NCBI GenBank assembly: GCA_035653615.1
Contig: DASRBN010000006.1
Span: 1 to 64,000, forward strand
Origin: Ktedonobacteraceae bacterium
GTDB lineage: Bacteria > Chloroflexota > Ktedonobacteria > Ktedonobacterales > Ktedonobacteraceae
Reading direction: 5' to 3'
Length of the DNA: 64,000 bases
Below the pieces are notes generated by a model. That model was not told where the DNA came from. It searched no databases and saw only the letters and a list, made by a program, of their open reading frames with translations. Below are positions 14,052 to 22,402 of the stretch, one piece after another. Both the position numbers and the translations under genes were made by a program. Every line of letters starts with the position of its first letter. The first letter of the stretch is position 1.

Positions 14052-14448
14052 TTTGGCTCTCCATCCTTTGGGGGTCACCGTATTCCTGGCGATTCCCCCG
14101 CCCGTGGGCGCGGTGATGTTGTTTAACAAAATGGTGTGGAAATTGGCCCGCGTGCCGCATTATTTTGTTAAAGCATAATCTAGCCCCTACCCCCGAAGAA
14201 ATAGTGTAAACACACTACAAGGCCCTGCCAGCTCACGTGTTTGATTGCCATAAGAGCACACAAAATAGTGTGTTCTAAAGGTGCGTTTTTCAGGCATTCG
14301 ATTCTACACTTCGATGGTGTGTGTTTGAGGAAGGGTAGGTAGAGAGATACGGCGGCTTCTTTTTCATCTGGATACAAGGGAGTATCTACAGGAGTAGATG
14401 GGTATCGAGCCGGTTTCGCATTACATCAGCATGCGAGGAGATCAGCAT
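14052..14448. other. Divergent intergenic region with inverted repeat
   Basis: TTTAACAAAAT (14122-14132) is inverted at ATTTTGTTAAA (14162-14172) around 29 bases, possibly a hairpin. A motif A promoter lies at 14264-14310. A partial match GTAGTGTGTTT (minus strand, around 14218) lacks a -10 box at the right distance. No gene is supported. Confidence 0.5.
14264..14310 (+). promoter_or_regulatory. Motif A promoter of the 125-residue protein gene
   Basis: AATAGTGTGTTCTAAAGGTG begins at 14264, with TACACT at 14305-14310, one base further than in the other sites. The predicted start is near 14317. Confidence 0.5.
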
Positions 14449-14826
14449 ATGCATAAAGACGACCAGCCATCTCCCTTTCCCGTTTTTATGAACGATGATA
14501 TAGGGGAAAACTATAGCGCCGGTTTGTACCAGAACCTGGCGGAAGCAGAGCTGGATGACATCCTGAAAAGCAGCTTTACTCGTACATCACGATCTGAGCA
14601 GGAATTCGAAAGCACTCCTCTGCCTCTTGATGCAGCCGAGGGTATGATTCGCCTGGCCATTATTGATAACGGCACTATCATTCCCGTGATGAGCATCGCC
14701 GAAGTAGATACGCCCCAGACAGTAGCACAGCGCATGGCTTTATGCGCGCTTGCGGCACGAGCTATTATTGATAGCCTTCTGGAGGTGTTCGCTGACAGGC
14801 ATGGCCGGGAGAACGAAGCGCGGTAG
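14449..14826 (+). CDS. Hypothetical acidic protein
   Basis: From ATG 14449 (GAGGAG about 9 bases upstream) the product is 125 residues; the longer in-frame start at 14398 has no ribosome-binding site. The C-terminal half (MIRLAIIDNGTIIPVMSIAEVDTPQTV and AQRMALCALAARAIIDSLLEVF) looks like a beta hairpin followed by two helices. There are no catalytic or metal motifs and no recognised family. It is preceded by a motif A promoter and followed by repeat units. Confidence 0.65.
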   Translation: MHKDDQPSPFPVFMNDDIGENYSAGLYQNLAEAELDDILKSSFTRTSRSEQEFESTPLPLDAAEGMIRLAIIDNGTIIPVMSIAEVDTPQTVAQRMALCALAARAIIDSLLEVFADRHGRENEAR

Positions 14827-14837
14827 TGATACCATAG

Positions 14838-14915
14838 ATTCTGAGCGAAGCGAAGAATGACATGCCCTGTGTTTGCTCCGCTCAGGGATTCGGCTTATTT
14901 CGCTCAGCATGACAT
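14838..14915. repeat. Inverted and direct copies of the GAATGACATGC repeat family
   Basis: GATTCTGAGCGAAGCGAAGA then ATGACATGCC is followed by a second diverged unit ending in CAGCATGACATGTC. They fill the gap before the next ribosome-binding site. Confidence 0.6.
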
Positions 14916-14936
14916 GTCACCGTGGAAGGATTGCTT

Positions 14937-15674
14937 ATGGAGAGATATGGATCGCGTGAGTATCCAGGTCGCCTGTTTGTTGTGGAGGGTATTTGTAGTT
15001 CGGGCAAGAGCACGCAGCTGGCTCTGCTTCGTCAATGGCTCATCAGTGAGGGCTATCTCGTTTTTTCTAGCGAGTGGAATTCATCGCCGCTGGTGAGACG
15101 AACGACGAAGAAGGCGCTGAAGAAGCAGTTGCTGACGCCGACGACTTTCAGTTTACTGCATGCCACGGACTTTGCCGCTCGCACAGAACACGATATTATT
15201 CCACCACTCAAGGCCGGGGCTATTGTGCTGGCGGATCGCTATAGCTACTCTGCTTTTGCCCATGACGCGGCGCGCGGCGTGGACTATTGTTGGGTGCGCG
15301 AACTCTACCAGTTCGCGGTGAAGCCGGCAGTTGCTTTCTACTATCGTATTCCCCTGGAAGTCTCGCTCAACCGTATCCTGGCGGGACGTACAGAATTGAA
15401 TTATTACGAGGCGGGGTTGGACGTGGGATTGAGCAACGATCCACTTGAGAGCTTCAAACGCTTCCAGCAGCGCGTCGTGAATGAATACGAGGCAATGATA
15501 GACGAGTTTGGTTTGACGGTGATGGATGCGACGTGGCCAATTTCCGAATTGCAAAGACGGATGCGTGAAATGATTAAACCCTACCTGCCCGGTGCGTGCC
15601 GTTTGCATTCAGCGGTGCCGGAAGCGCAGCATAGCTCGCAGCGAGAGTTGTCGGTGGCAACGAGTGAGGGCTAA
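14937..15674 (+). CDS. Thymidylate-kinase-like P-loop kinase
   Basis: The 245-residue protein has FVVEGICSSGKSTQ (Walker A), LADRYSYSAFAHDAARG (the DRY motif of dTMP kinases) and a C-terminal helical part. The REPGG motif that binds the phosphate donor/acceptor in canonical Tmk reads SEWNSSPLVRRTTK here, so the substrate may not be dTMP. ATG 14937 is preferred over GTG 14922 because GGAAGGA lies 6 bases before it. The last ~40 residues (PGACRLHSAV... to the end) are an extra polar tail. It is not in a nucleotide-metabolism context, so its role is inferred as a nucleoside or nucleotide kinase of unknown specificity. Confidence 0.8.
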   Translation: MERYGSREYPGRLFVVEGICSSGKSTQLALLRQWLISEGYLVFSSEWNSSPLVRRTTKKALKKQLLTPTTFSLLHATDFAARTEHDIIPPLKAGAIVLADRYSYSAFAHDAARGVDYCWVRELYQFAVKPAVAFYYRIPLEVSLNRILAGRTELNYYEAGLDVGLSNDPLESFKRFQQRVVNEYEAMIDEFGLTVMDATWPISELQRRMREMIKPYLPGACRLHSAVPEAQHSSQRELSVATSEG

Positions 15675-15693
15675 TCAAGGCTTCGTTGCTCCC

Positions 15694-15740
15694 TCATAAC
15701 GACGCTCATAACGTTTTCATGACGCCTTCCCTCATACTCT
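15694..15740 (+). promoter_or_regulatory. Motif B (triple direct repeat) promoter of the propeller/GH5 operon
   Basis: TCATAACG at 15694 and 15706 and TCATGACG at 15717 give spacings of 12 and 11 bases. CATACT (15733-15738) or TACTCT (15735-15740) serves as the -10 box. Two of the three repeats are identical to the consensus. Confidence 0.65.
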
Positions 15741-15745
15741 AGCCG

Positions 15746-15797
15746 TGTCATGTTGAGCGCGTGAGCCGAAGCCCTGAGGAACGAAGGGGAAGAATCA
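15746..15797. repeat. Degenerate dispersed repeat (GAGCCGAAGCCCTGAGGAACG)
   Basis: GTGTCATGTTGAGCGCGTGA followed by a GCCGAAGCCCTGAGGAACGA core is partly shared with 42410-42460. It lies between the motif B promoter and the start of the propeller gene. Confidence 0.45.
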
Positions 15798-15815
15798 TAG
15801 CAGAAAGGAGCCTCT

Positions 15816-17612
15816 ATGCGCGTCAATGTTCGCGGTCGTGATGTACTGCCTGCGAGGATGTTCGGCGGTAGCGCTCTCCTGCTGCTCTTTGTAGGCGCCT
15901 ACTTGATAGGTGTTGCTTTTAAATATATCACTGACTTTTCTCATGCCGATTTTACCCCTGACCTGGGTTTGTTCACTTCCAGCGGGGGGGCTGTTTTAAC
16001 CTATCACAATGATACGTTCCGCAGCGGGCAAAACCTCGATGAGACGTTACTCAATACCGGTAATGTGAATGTCCAGCATTTTGGGAAGCTGGTCTCCTAT
16101 CCGGTTGATGGGCAGGTCTATACGCAACCGCTCTTTGTTCCTCATCTCGGTATTCGCGGGCGCCAGTATAACGTAGTGTATGTTGCGACAGAAAATGACA
16201 GCGTGTATGCTTTTGATGCCGATCAGCGACACGCGGAAGCTCCGCTGTGGAAGACAAGCTTCCTGCATCCCTCATCTGTGACAAGCGTTCCCGCGACGGA
16301 TCTCTTTAAGAAGTATCCACATCAAGATATCGAGCCTTTTGTGGGTATTACCGGAACTCCGGTTATTGATCGAGCCGCTAACACGATGTATGTGGTGGCA
16401 ATGACGAAGGAACGCGGCTATCAATATGTGCAGCGTTTGCACGCGCTCGATATCACGACAGGCAAGGATCGGGCCGGCAGTCCGGTGACTATTTCCGCTT
16501 TCGTGAAGGGCAAGGGCTATGACAGGGTGAACGCAAGCAGCTCGTTGATAGCATTGAATAGCAAGCAGGCCAATCAGCGCCCTGCATTGCTATTGGCGAA
16601 TGGGGTGATCTACATTGCCTGGGCAGGGTTTGGTGATACAGACCCCTATCATGGTTGGGTGATAGGCTACACCTATGATGGCAGGGCATTCCGGCAAGTG
16701 GCTGTCTATAATACGACGCCTGATGGCCAGGAAGGCGGAGTGTGGATGGGTGGAGCTGGTCCGGCGGCAGATACTGAGGGCAATGTTTATTTGACGGTGG
16801 GGAATGGCAGCTTCGACCTGGCTCAGCAGGGTCAACGCGATGCTGGGGATAGTTTCGTGAAGTTGAATACGCGCAATGGCCTTGTGCTTTCCGACTACTT
16901 TACTCCTTTCAACCAGGCGTGTTTAAGTGGCAGGGATGGAGACCTGGGGGCGGGAGGAGTCTTGCTCTTACCAGAACAGCTTTATACGATTCATCCAAAC
17001 CTGCTTATTGGAGTGGGAAAGGAGGGGCGGATCTATGTGCTTGACCGGGATCATATGGGCGGGTTCCACGGTTATGCAGGCGCTTCACTGCAATGTGGTT
17101 CTAGAGAAGAAGGACGCACTGATATTGATCAAGTCTTGCAGGAACTGCCGGCGAGTTCCACGGATAGCTTTTTCGGCATTCCGGCCTATTGGGTTGGCAC
17201 AGCTACGAGCGGCCAGCTGGTGTATGTTGGGGAGGCAGGCGATCACCTGAAGGCTTTTCAGTTGAATGGGGATACGCTTTCTGCCAGAGCAACTGCCCAG
17301 ACAGCAGAATCATATGGCTATCCCGGCGCAACACCCTCGATTTCTAGCAACGCGCGTGTCCCCGGCAGCGGAATTGTGTGGGTGATCAGTCCCGCCAATT
17401 GTGATGGGCCTGGCTGCGTACCGAGCGGGCCGGGGGTGCTGCGCGCCTATGACGCGACAAATATCGGCAGAGAGCTTTACAACAGCGAGCAGGATGCGGC
17501 ACGCGATGGGCTGGATAGCTATGTGAAATTTTCTGTGCCCACGATTGCCGGTGGCAAGGTTTTTGTGGGAACACAAACGAGTTTGACTATCTATGGGTTA
17601 GAGACTGAGTGA
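15816..17612 (+). CDS. Membrane-anchored PQQ-type beta-propeller protein
   Basis: The 598-residue protein has one hydrophobic helix near residues 16-37 and then repeated propeller-blade motifs (VVYVATENDSVYAFDADQ, PVIDRAANTMYVVAMTK, NVYLTVGNGSFDLAQQGQRD, RIYVLDRDHMGG, GKVFVGTQTSLTIYGL) of the PQQ/WD-like quinoprotein superfamily. The domain should be outside the cell. I do not see the PQQ-ligand Trp/Glu/Asn set clearly, so it may be a binding or structural propeller, not a dehydrogenase. It is the first gene after a motif B promoter, has an AAAGGAG site, and is followed by 17628 and a GH5 glycosidase. Confidence 0.8.
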   Translation: MRVNVRGRDVLPARMFGGSALLLLFVGAYLIGVAFKYITDFSHADFTPDLGLFTSSGGAVLTYHNDTFRSGQNLDETLLNTGNVNVQHFGKLVSYPVDGQVYTQPLFVPHLGIRGRQYNVVYVATENDSVYAFDADQRHAEAPLWKTSFLHPSSVTSVPATDLFKKYPHQDIEPFVGITGTPVIDRAANTMYVVAMTKERGYQYVQRLHALDITTGKDRAGSPVTISAFVKGKGYDRVNASSSLIALNSKQANQRPALLLANGVIYIAWAGFGDTDPYHGWVIGYTYDGRAFRQVAVYNTTPDGQEGGVWMGGAGPAADTEGNVYLTVGNGSFDLAQQGQRDAGDSFVKLNTRNGLVLSDYFTPFNQACLSGRDGDLGAGGVLLLPEQLYTIHPNLLIGVGKEGRIYVLDRDHMGGFHGYAGASLQCGSREEGRTDIDQVLQELPASSTDSFFGIPAYWVGTATSGQLVYVGEAGDHLKAFQLNGDTLSARATAQTAESYGYPGATPSISSNARVPGSGIVWVISPANCDGPGCVPSGPGVLRAYDATNIGRELYNSEQDAARDGLDSYVKFSVPTIAGGKVFVGTQTSLTIYGLETE

Positions 17613-17627
17613 AAGGAGGCGGGACTC

Positions 17628-18083
17628 TTGAGGTCTTATCAACAGAAATATGATCAACATCAAGATGAAAAGGCGCTTGTATCCTCTCAGCAGAGCATTC
17701 CGCCAGCTCCTTTTCCGCGCAACTATGTGCATTGTGTGTTTGATAATTTGTACGATTTAGTGCAAGCCGTTCACACGCTGCGAGCCGATGGGCATAATTC
17801 TGGAGATATCCACGTGATGTCTTGCTGGGATTATGTAGCTGCCGTTGAGCGCGAGCGAGAGCACCAGAATTCTCTCTTAAAAATGCTCACGAGCCTCTAT
17901 GGTTTCTTAGACGAGAGCTTTGGTGAGGTCTATCTACAGGAGGCCCGCAAGGGAAATCACATGCTTATGGTGCGGCTGTCGAGTTCCAGGCAGCTAAAAC
18001 GGGTGAGCGATGTGCTGATGCTCTATCACGCGCGTATGGTCAGGTATGTTGACACCTGGACAGTCATGTATCTGTCCCTTTAA
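17628..18083 (+). CDS. Conserved protein of unknown function, TTG start
   Basis: A 151-residue soluble protein. TTG 17628 is chosen because GAAAGGAGG ends about 8 bases before it and no usable ATG occurs nearby. The centre (VHCVFDNLYDLVQAVHTLRADGH...DIHVMSCWDYVAAVE) has the alternating strand/helix look of small alpha-beta stress proteins of the YflT/general-stress-17M type, which also open with a strand, a helix and then HVMS/DI, but identity is low. The second half (GFLDESFGEVYLQEARKGNH) includes LMVRLSS. It sits between the propeller and GH5 genes, 15 bases after the former. Confidence 0.65.
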   Translation: MRSYQQKYDQHQDEKALVSSQQSIPPAPFPRNYVHCVFDNLYDLVQAVHTLRADGHNSGDIHVMSCWDYVAAVEREREHQNSLLKMLTSLYGFLDESFGEVYLQEARKGNHMLMVRLSSSRQLKRVSDVLMLYHARMVRYVDTWTVMYLSL

Positions 18084-18128
18084 AAGCGTAATCGTGTATT
18101 CCTTCGCTAACCACGGAGGAGGTTCGTG

Positions 18129-19400
18129 ATGAAAGGAAAACCAGGGGTGAGACATTCCTTTATGATAAAAGATATTCTTCGGAGTCGGAAGCTCCTGTTG
18201 CTTGTAGTTGCCGCGGGGATGGTACTTTTCTATGTCTGCCTCTCTGCCAGGAGTGTTCCTGCTGCATTGACTGTGACGAGGAAAAGCACTACCTTTGTGG
18301 CGAAGAGACCTGCTGAACCATGTCAATCCAACCATGACGCGGGTTTTCTGACGGCGATTGCATCGAAGTTGGTAGATGCTTCAGGGTGCCGGGTGTATCT
18401 TACGGGGGTGAACTGGTTTGGGTTTGAGACGAGTAGCTTTGCGCCGCATGGACTGGGAGTTCGCAACTGGCAAGCTATGCTGAAGCAGATGGCGCAATTG
18501 GGTTTCAATACGCTGCGCCTGCCGTTTTCCGATCAACTCTTTGACCCGTCAAGCGTGCCGCAAGGTATCAACTATCGGTTGAACCCTGATCTGAGGGGTC
18601 TGCACGGGCTAGCGCTGATGGATAAGATTATCGAGGGGGCGCGTAAGGCCGGCTTAAGGGTGATCCTTGATCATCACGATGCCTCTGCCGATGAACGTTC
18701 CGCGTTCTGGTACGACGCCGCGTATCCACAATCGCGCTGGATAGATGATTGGGTGATGCTGGCGCGACACTACCGGGGAAATGATACAGTGATCGGCGCT
18801 GACCTTGACAACGAACCGCACTATCCGGCGACGTGGGGCGATGACAATCCCTACACGGATTGGCGATTGGCCGCTGAGCAGGCTGGAGATGCTATTCTGG
18901 CTGTCAATCGGGACTGGCTGATTATCGTGCAGGGCATCGATCTCTATCAGGGCGATTCTTACTGGTGGGGAGGAAATCTGGAGGGGGCAGCGAAGCATCC
19001 GGTGGTGCTTTCGATTCGAGACAAGCTGGTGTATTCTGCCCATGACTACGGCCCAAGTGTGTATGATGAGCAGTGGTTCAAGGTTTCAAGCCCAGCTGTG
19101 CTTACGCAGACGTTGCCGGCCCTCTGGGACAGGCATTGGGGCTATTTACAAAAGGATGGCATTGCGCCGTTGTTTGTTGGGGAGTTCGGCGGACCTTCGA
19201 TGGGTGGAGATCTTGAAGGTGTATGGCAGCGGACCCTGATATCGTACCTGCATACGCAAGGGATCAGCTATGCTTACTGGGCGTGGAATGCCGATTCGGG
19301 GGATACCGGTGGCATCTTGCAAAGCGACTGGAAGACGGTGAACCAGGGCAAGATGAGCGCGCTGAGCGCCTATCAATGGCCGTTGCTGGGCCAGCCATGA
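18129..19400 (+). CDS. Exported GH5-family glycosidase (membrane anchored)
   Basis: One N-terminal transmembrane helix (about 21-40) is followed by a TIM-barrel domain of the GH5/cellulase type: GVNWFGFETSSFAPHGL, HHDASAD, DLDNEPH (general acid Glu in NEP) and FVGEFGG (nucleophile Glu). Length and order match single-domain GH5 enzymes of clan GH-A. A close paralogue at 40739-41950 is a lipoprotein, so the pair displays the same catalytic fold by two different anchors. ATG 18129 follows GTG at 18126; GGAGGAGG lies upstream. It is the third gene of the 15816 operon. The substrate is probably a beta-glucan or similar polymer. Confidence 0.9.
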   Translation: MKGKPGVRHSFMIKDILRSRKLLLLVVAAGMVLFYVCLSARSVPAALTVTRKSTTFVAKRPAEPCQSNHDAGFLTAIASKLVDASGCRVYLTGVNWFGFETSSFAPHGLGVRNWQAMLKQMAQLGFNTLRLPFSDQLFDPSSVPQGINYRLNPDLRGLHGLALMDKIIEGARKAGLRVILDHHDASADERSAFWYDAAYPQSRWIDDWVMLARHYRGNDTVIGADLDNEPHYPATWGDDNPYTDWRLAAEQAGDAILAVNRDWLIIVQGIDLYQGDSYWWGGNLEGAAKHPVVLSIRDKLVYSAHDYGPSVYDEQWFKVSSPAVLTQTLPALWDRHWGYLQKDGIAPLFVGEFGGPSMGGDLEGVWQRTLISYLHTQGISYAYWAWNADSGDTGGILQSDWKTVNQGKMSALSAYQWPLLGQP

Positions 19401-19470
19401 GGCGTTGTCCCTACCTCTTGCCCTGCCACGTTTTCTGATGAGGGCAGAAATGCCTCACCCGCTGGAGGGT

Positions 19471-19603
19471 GATCACAAGGGTCTACATCCCCATCCCAGG
19501 CCGCTTCCGCCCTTACTATGATCACGGGACAACTCCGCCGGGGCATGGAGTCATAGTATGGGCGGGGGTAAGGGGTGGAGCGGCGGGGACCCTTGTGGTC
19601 GTC
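19471..19603. repeat. Long imperfect inverted repeat (MITE-like) between convergent genes
   Basis: The left arm 19471-19521 (GATCACAAGGGTC ... CCTTACTATGA) and right arm 19551-19603 (TCATAGTATGG ... GACCCTTGTGGTCGTC) are imperfect inverses flanking about 30 bases. The arm ends are the GACCACAAGGG repeat found singly elsewhere in this window. It lies between the stops of the GH5 and GH1 genes and could also act as a terminator. Confidence 0.6.
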
Positions 19604-19660
19604 CTTCTCGGGTCCACGACCGCTCGTTCGCAACAAAAAAGTATCAGGGAGAGAGTGTTC

Positions 19661-21082
19661 CTACGGGTGGGGGAGCTGCCGGCGTTGTGCTGCGATGAAG
19701 GCGGCGTACCAGCGCCCGCTGTCTTTGATGATGCGGCGCTGGGTGGGATAATCGATATAGACGATGCCGAAGCGCTTGCTGTAGCCTTCGGCCCATTCGA
19801 AGTTGTCGAGCAGCGACCAGACGAAGTAGCCCTGCACGGGGACGCCCTGCGCGCGCGCTTTGCCGAGCGCCTGTAGATGCTCACTGAGGTACTGGAGGCG
19901 CTGTGGATCGCTGACGGTGCCGTTGCCGTCCCAGTGATCGGGGAAGGCGGCGCCGTTTTCTGTGACGATAATGGAACGAGGAGCATACTGACGATGAACG
20001 CGCACGAGTACATCTGTCAGTCCTTGCGGATATATTTCCCATCCCATAGCTGTGTAGGAGGAGTGGGGTCCGGCGGCGACCTGTTCATAGGCGGTGGCCG
20101 CGCCGTCACCCAACTGGTTTTCTCCTGTGCGGGCACGAATAAGCGTGCGTGAGTAGTTGTTGACGCCCAGGAAGTCGATGGGGGTGGCGATGATGGCGAG
20201 GTCGCGATCCTCGATTGGCGGAGGGGCAACTCCTGCGTCGTCGAAGAGGCCTTCGGGATAGGTTCCGCGAAAGATGGGATCGAGGAACCAACGATTGCTC
20301 ATTTTATCTGCCAGCTCTACCGCATGTAGGGTCTCAGGGTCATTATTTGCGGGATAAACAGGCGTCAGATTCAGCGTAATCCCTAGCCGGGTAGATTTTC
20401 GCCTGTGTGCTTGCAGGCGTGAGAGGGCAAGGCCATGCGCGAGCAAGAGATGATGAGCCGCTATATAAGCCGCTTGCTTATCGCGTATACCTGGAGCATG
20501 TACGCCGGTTTCATAACCCAGATAGGCCGAACACCAGGGCTCGTTGAGCGTGGTCCAGTAGTCGACGCGATCTGCCAGTCGCCGCGCGACTACCTCCGCG
20601 AAGTCGGCAAAAGCGAATGCGGTCTGACGATTAAGCCAGCCGTTTTGCTCATGGAGGGCCAACGGGAGATCCCAATGGTAGAGGGTGACAAAAGGCGTGA
20701 TTCCTCGCGCCAGGAGTGAATCGACTAAACGATCATAAAAATCCAGGCCGCGCTGGTTGATGGCTCCTGTTCCCTGGGGAAGGATGCGCGGCCAGGCGAT
20801 GGAGAAGCGATAGGCGTTGAGGCCGAGTTCGGCCATCAGGGCGACATCCTCCGGCATACGGTGGTAATGGTCGGCGGCAATATCCCCGTTCTCTCCTCGC
20901 TGGACCTTGCCCGGAATGGCCGCGAACCGATCCCAGATAGATAGACCACGCCCATCCTCATGTGCCGCGCCCTCAATCTGATACGATGCGGTGGCGGCGC
21001 CCCAGAGAAAGTCTGTGGGGAAAACGAGATCTGCGGAAGAATTCATGCTGGTTGCTGGTTTCAGGTGATCAATGATGCTCAT
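19661..21082 (-). CDS. GH1 beta-glucosidase
   Basis: The 473-residue protein carries the GH1 N-terminal signature FLWGAATASYQIEGAAHEDG, the acid/base motif TLNEPW, and the nucleophile motif ITENGAAF. No signal peptide, so it is cytosolic and would hydrolyse imported beta-glucosides. ATG 21082 is chosen (AGGAG 6 bases upstream); an in-frame ATG at 21124 adds 14 residues and lacks a site. It is the last gene of the lacI/Opp-type operon on the minus strand, which fits cleavage of cello- or other beta-oligosaccharides brought in by that transporter. Confidence 0.95.
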   Translation of the reverse strand: MSIIDHLKPATSMNSSADLVFPTDFLWGAATASYQIEGAAHEDGRGLSIWDRFAAIPGKVQRGENGDIAADHYHRMPEDVALMAELGLNAYRFSIAWPRILPQGTGAINQRGLDFYDRLVDSLLARGITPFVTLYHWDLPLALHEQNGWLNRQTAFAFADFAEVVARRLADRVDYWTTLNEPWCSAYLGYETGVHAPGIRDKQAAYIAAHHLLLAHGLALSRLQAHRRKSTRLGITLNLTPVYPANNDPETLHAVELADKMSNRWFLDPIFRGTYPEGLFDDAGVAPPPIEDRDLAIIATPIDFLGVNNYSRTLIRARTGENQLGDGAATAYEQVAAGPHSSYTAMGWEIYPQGLTDVLVRVHRQYAPRSIIVTENGAAFPDHWDGNGTVSDPQRLQYLSEHLQALGKARAQGVPVQGYFVWSLLDNFEWAEGYSKRFGIVYIDYPTQRRIIKDSGRWYAAFIAAQRRQLPHP

Positions 21083-21113
21083 TTGTTCTCCTTGAGTGGA
21101 TGTTCTTTTGTAG

Positions 21114-21232
21114 CGGGCGACCACCAGGGTACGCCCCTACGGCTATTGAGTTTTACCAAAATAGTCTGGCGATGTACGGGGGCCGATCAATCGGCGCGGT
21201 GTACGGTGAATCGGCCCCTACGGCACAGCTGT
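21114..21232. repeat. Two dispersed repeat types before the GH1 gene
   Basis: GCGGGCGACCACCAGGGTAC with a CCCCTACGG tail (from 21115) matches the family at 5787. GGGCCGATCAATCGGCGC (from about 21180), with a second CGGCCCCTACGG, matches 61425-61470. The second lies at the 3' end of the preceding ATPase gene. Confidence 0.55.
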
Positions 21233-22306
21233 GGAATCGGTTGGTCGGGTTCCACCGTAGAGGAAACAGTGGACCCAGTGGCCCTTGCCCAATTCGGTGC
21301 GCGGCGGAAACTGTTGCTGGCAGATAGGCATGGCGTGAGGACAGCGAGGGTGAAAGCGACAGCCGCCAGGGGGCTTGATTAAGCTGGGTATATCGCCGCT
21401 GCCATTTCCACTCACGACCTGTTTTGCCGGTATCCAGGGTGATATTTTGTGATCGGCTTGTGGGCCGGTTGAGCCGAAGCGGTCGGGATCGGGGGCCGAC
21501 GAGAGCAAGAGTTGGGTATAGGGATGTTTTGCTTGCTGGATGAGTGCTTCGCTGGGGCCGCCCTCGACCATTTGACCGGCGTACATAACGAGCGTTTCGC
21601 CGGCAAAATAGCGGGCGCTGGCGAGGTCATGTGTGATATACAGGAGCGCCAGCTGCTCTTCTTCTTTGAGGCGGGTGAGTAAATTGAGTATGTCGAGCCG
21701 GATGGAGACATCGAGCATGGAGACGGGTTCGTCGGCGAGAAGGACTGAGGGTCTGGCTGCCAGGGCACGGGCGATGGCGATACGCTGCCGTTGTCCGCCA
21801 CTGAGTTGGTGAGGAAATTTGGGGATGAATTGCTCTGCCGGGGTGAGGTTTACTCTTTCGAGTAGCGATGCGATGAGTTGCATTTCCTCGGAAGCGTTGC
21901 GGGCATGTCCATATATGCGCAGGGGGCGGCTAAGGTGGTGATGCACAGTATGCATGGGGTTCAATGATGAGAATGGGTCCTGAAAGACTATTTGTACGTG
22001 GCGGCGGTACGCCCGTAAGGCCCTTTCTCCGCCGGCTTTGATCACTTGCTCCCGGTAGCGAATGACGCCGGAAGTGGGAGCGTAGAGCCTTGCTAAGAGG
22101 CGAGCGACGGTGGTTTTGCCACTGCCACTTTCTCCTACCAGGGCTGTCGCGTGACCGGCACGCAGCGCCAGCGTGACATCTTCGACGGCATGGACTGCCT
22201 GTGCCGTGCCAAAGAGCTTGACCTTATGCACGGGAAAATCCTTTTTCAAATGTACTGCTTCCAGGATGGGTTCTTCAGTAGTTGGTGTTGCGATCTTCGT
22301 TGACAT
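21218..22306 (-). CDS. Opp/Dpp-type ABC transporter ATPase (F-type)
   Basis: A 362-residue ATPase with Walker A GESGSGKTT, signature LSGGQRQRIAIARAL, Walker B LLADEPVSML, and the C-terminal oligopeptide_HPY extension ending in CRFHPRCPHAM with its cysteine cluster. It pairs with the ATPase at 22372-23490 and the permeases upstream. Its start (ATG 22306) lies inside a 28-base duplicated segment (22299-22326), which indicates that the original D/F gene overlap was disrupted by a repeat insertion. Energises uptake of peptides or, more likely here, oligosaccharides. Confidence 0.93.
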   Translation of the reverse strand: MSTKIATPTTEEPILEAVHLKKDFPVHKVKLFGTAQAVHAVEDVTLALRAGHATALVGESGSGKTTVARLLARLYAPTSGVIRYREQVIKAGGERALRAYRRHVQIVFQDPFSSLNPMHTVHHHLSRPLRIYGHARNASEEMQLIASLLERVNLTPAEQFIPKFPHQLSGGQRQRIAIARALAARPSVLLADEPVSMLDVSIRLDILNLLTRLKEEEQLALLYITHDLASARYFAGETLVMYAGQMVEGGPSEALIQQAKHPYTQLLLSSAPDPDRFGSTGPQADHKISPWIPAKQVVSGNGSGDIPSLIKPPGGCRFHPRCPHAMPICQQQFPPRTELGKGHWVHCFLYGGTRPTDSTAVP

Positions 22307-22402
22307 GTTCAGACTCCAGATTGTGGTGTGCAGATTCTTCGCTTCGCTCAGAATGACATGCCTGCGGCATGTTAGTTGACATGTTCAGACTCCAGATTGT
22401 GG
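22299..22402. repeat. Repeat insertion with 28-base direct duplication at the ATPase junction
   Basis: The same 28 bases (starting GTTGACATGTTCAGACTCCA) occur at 22299-22326 and 22375-22402. Between them are 48 bases containing GATTCTTCGCTTCGCTCAGA and ATGACATGC, i.e. one unit of the dispersed family. The insert supplies the stop codon of the upstream ATPase gene (22374-22372). Confidence 0.75.

Noticed and set aside
21114-21232. Repeat block considered as a promoter of the GH1 gene
   Set aside because: Only dispersed repeats and no -35/-10 pair at sensible spacing were found; the GH1 gene is more likely part of the operon starting at lacI.
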